Assembly (NCBI GenBank): GCA_964200075.2
Contig: CAXNAA020000072.1
Span: 1 to 29,932 of the forward strand
Origin: Sphacelaria rigidula
Lineage: Eukaryota > Phaeophyceae > Sphacelariales
DNA length: 29,932 nucleotides
Direction of reading: 5' to 3'
Shown: positions 29,912 to 29,932 of the stretch, piece after piece
Layout: each line of letters starts with the position of its first letter
Numbering within the stretch: the stretch's first letter is position 1
The notes under the pieces: generated by a model
Told to the model about the DNA's origin: nothing
The model's database searches: none
The model's input: only the letters and a program-made list of their open reading frames with translations
Program-made: the position numbers and the translations under genes

Positions 29912-29932
29912 GATTATTATTATTATTATTAT
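29869..29932. repeat. ATT trinucleotide microsatellite
   Basis: About 21 ATT units with one change (gatt) running to the window edge. Confidence 0.95.

Larger units (their letters stand above)
28836..29932 (+). other. Intron 30 start; no further exon found
   Basis: Begins with donor gtcagt. I searched for the next dynein segment (the helix after AAA3 sensor I and the following FHY.FNLRDLS motif) and did not find it. Contains the hairpin, TTAGGG tract and ATT array listed below. Confidence 0.65.

Overview
This window is eukaryotic nuclear DNA from an organism with motile cilia or flagella. Almost all recognisable coding sequence belongs to one gene on the + strand: an axonemal dynein heavy chain, most like the outer-arm beta class (DNAH9/11/17 type). 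The window holds an internal part of it, from the end of the stem/linker through AAA1 and AAA2 and into AAA3. Both the start of the gene and its end (AAA4, stalk, AAA5-6, C-terminus) lie outside. I reconstructed 30 exons (245-28835) by matching conserved dynein motifs and requiring acceptor/donor sites and reading phase to agree. All 29 junctions keep one open frame of about 3,279 nt (about 1,093 residues). Only about 11% of the window is coding; introns run from about 150 bp to 4.2 kb.

Layout: 245-7993 linker exons; 8767-8937 AAA1 Walker A; 10912-10959 AAA1 Walker B; 11240-13748 rest of AAA1 and the AAA1-AAA2 link; 14933-15988 into the AAA2 Walker A; 16921-18638 rest of AAA2; 19215-22245 the segment between AAA2 and AAA3; 26415-28835 AAA3 with Walker A and B. 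From 28836 to the window end I found no further exon.

The introns hold: a 150-bp-arm inverted repeat flanked by a 9-bp direct repeat (2101-2504), a MITE-like element; a decayed non-LTR (LINE) retrotransposon 3' end on the minus strand (about 23138-23640) inside the longest intron; a smaller inverted repeat (28487-28595); a perfect 11-bp-stem hairpin (29685-29709); a short interstitial TTAGGG tract (29793-29817); and several simple repeats. The most unusual signal is that three introns each carry a decayed partial copy of the exon just upstream (after exons 12, 18 and 25), suggesting repeated local exon duplication or relic alternative exons.

Organism: CpG is not visibly depleted, introns are long and numerous, and the gene implies flagella, so this looks like a protist or alga rather than a vertebrate. 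The LINE remnant and the insert in AAA1 remind me of stramenopiles (possibly brown algae), but that is an impression from memory and not proven by this sequence. No prokaryotic operons, CRISPR arrays, rRNA or convincing tRNA genes were seen.
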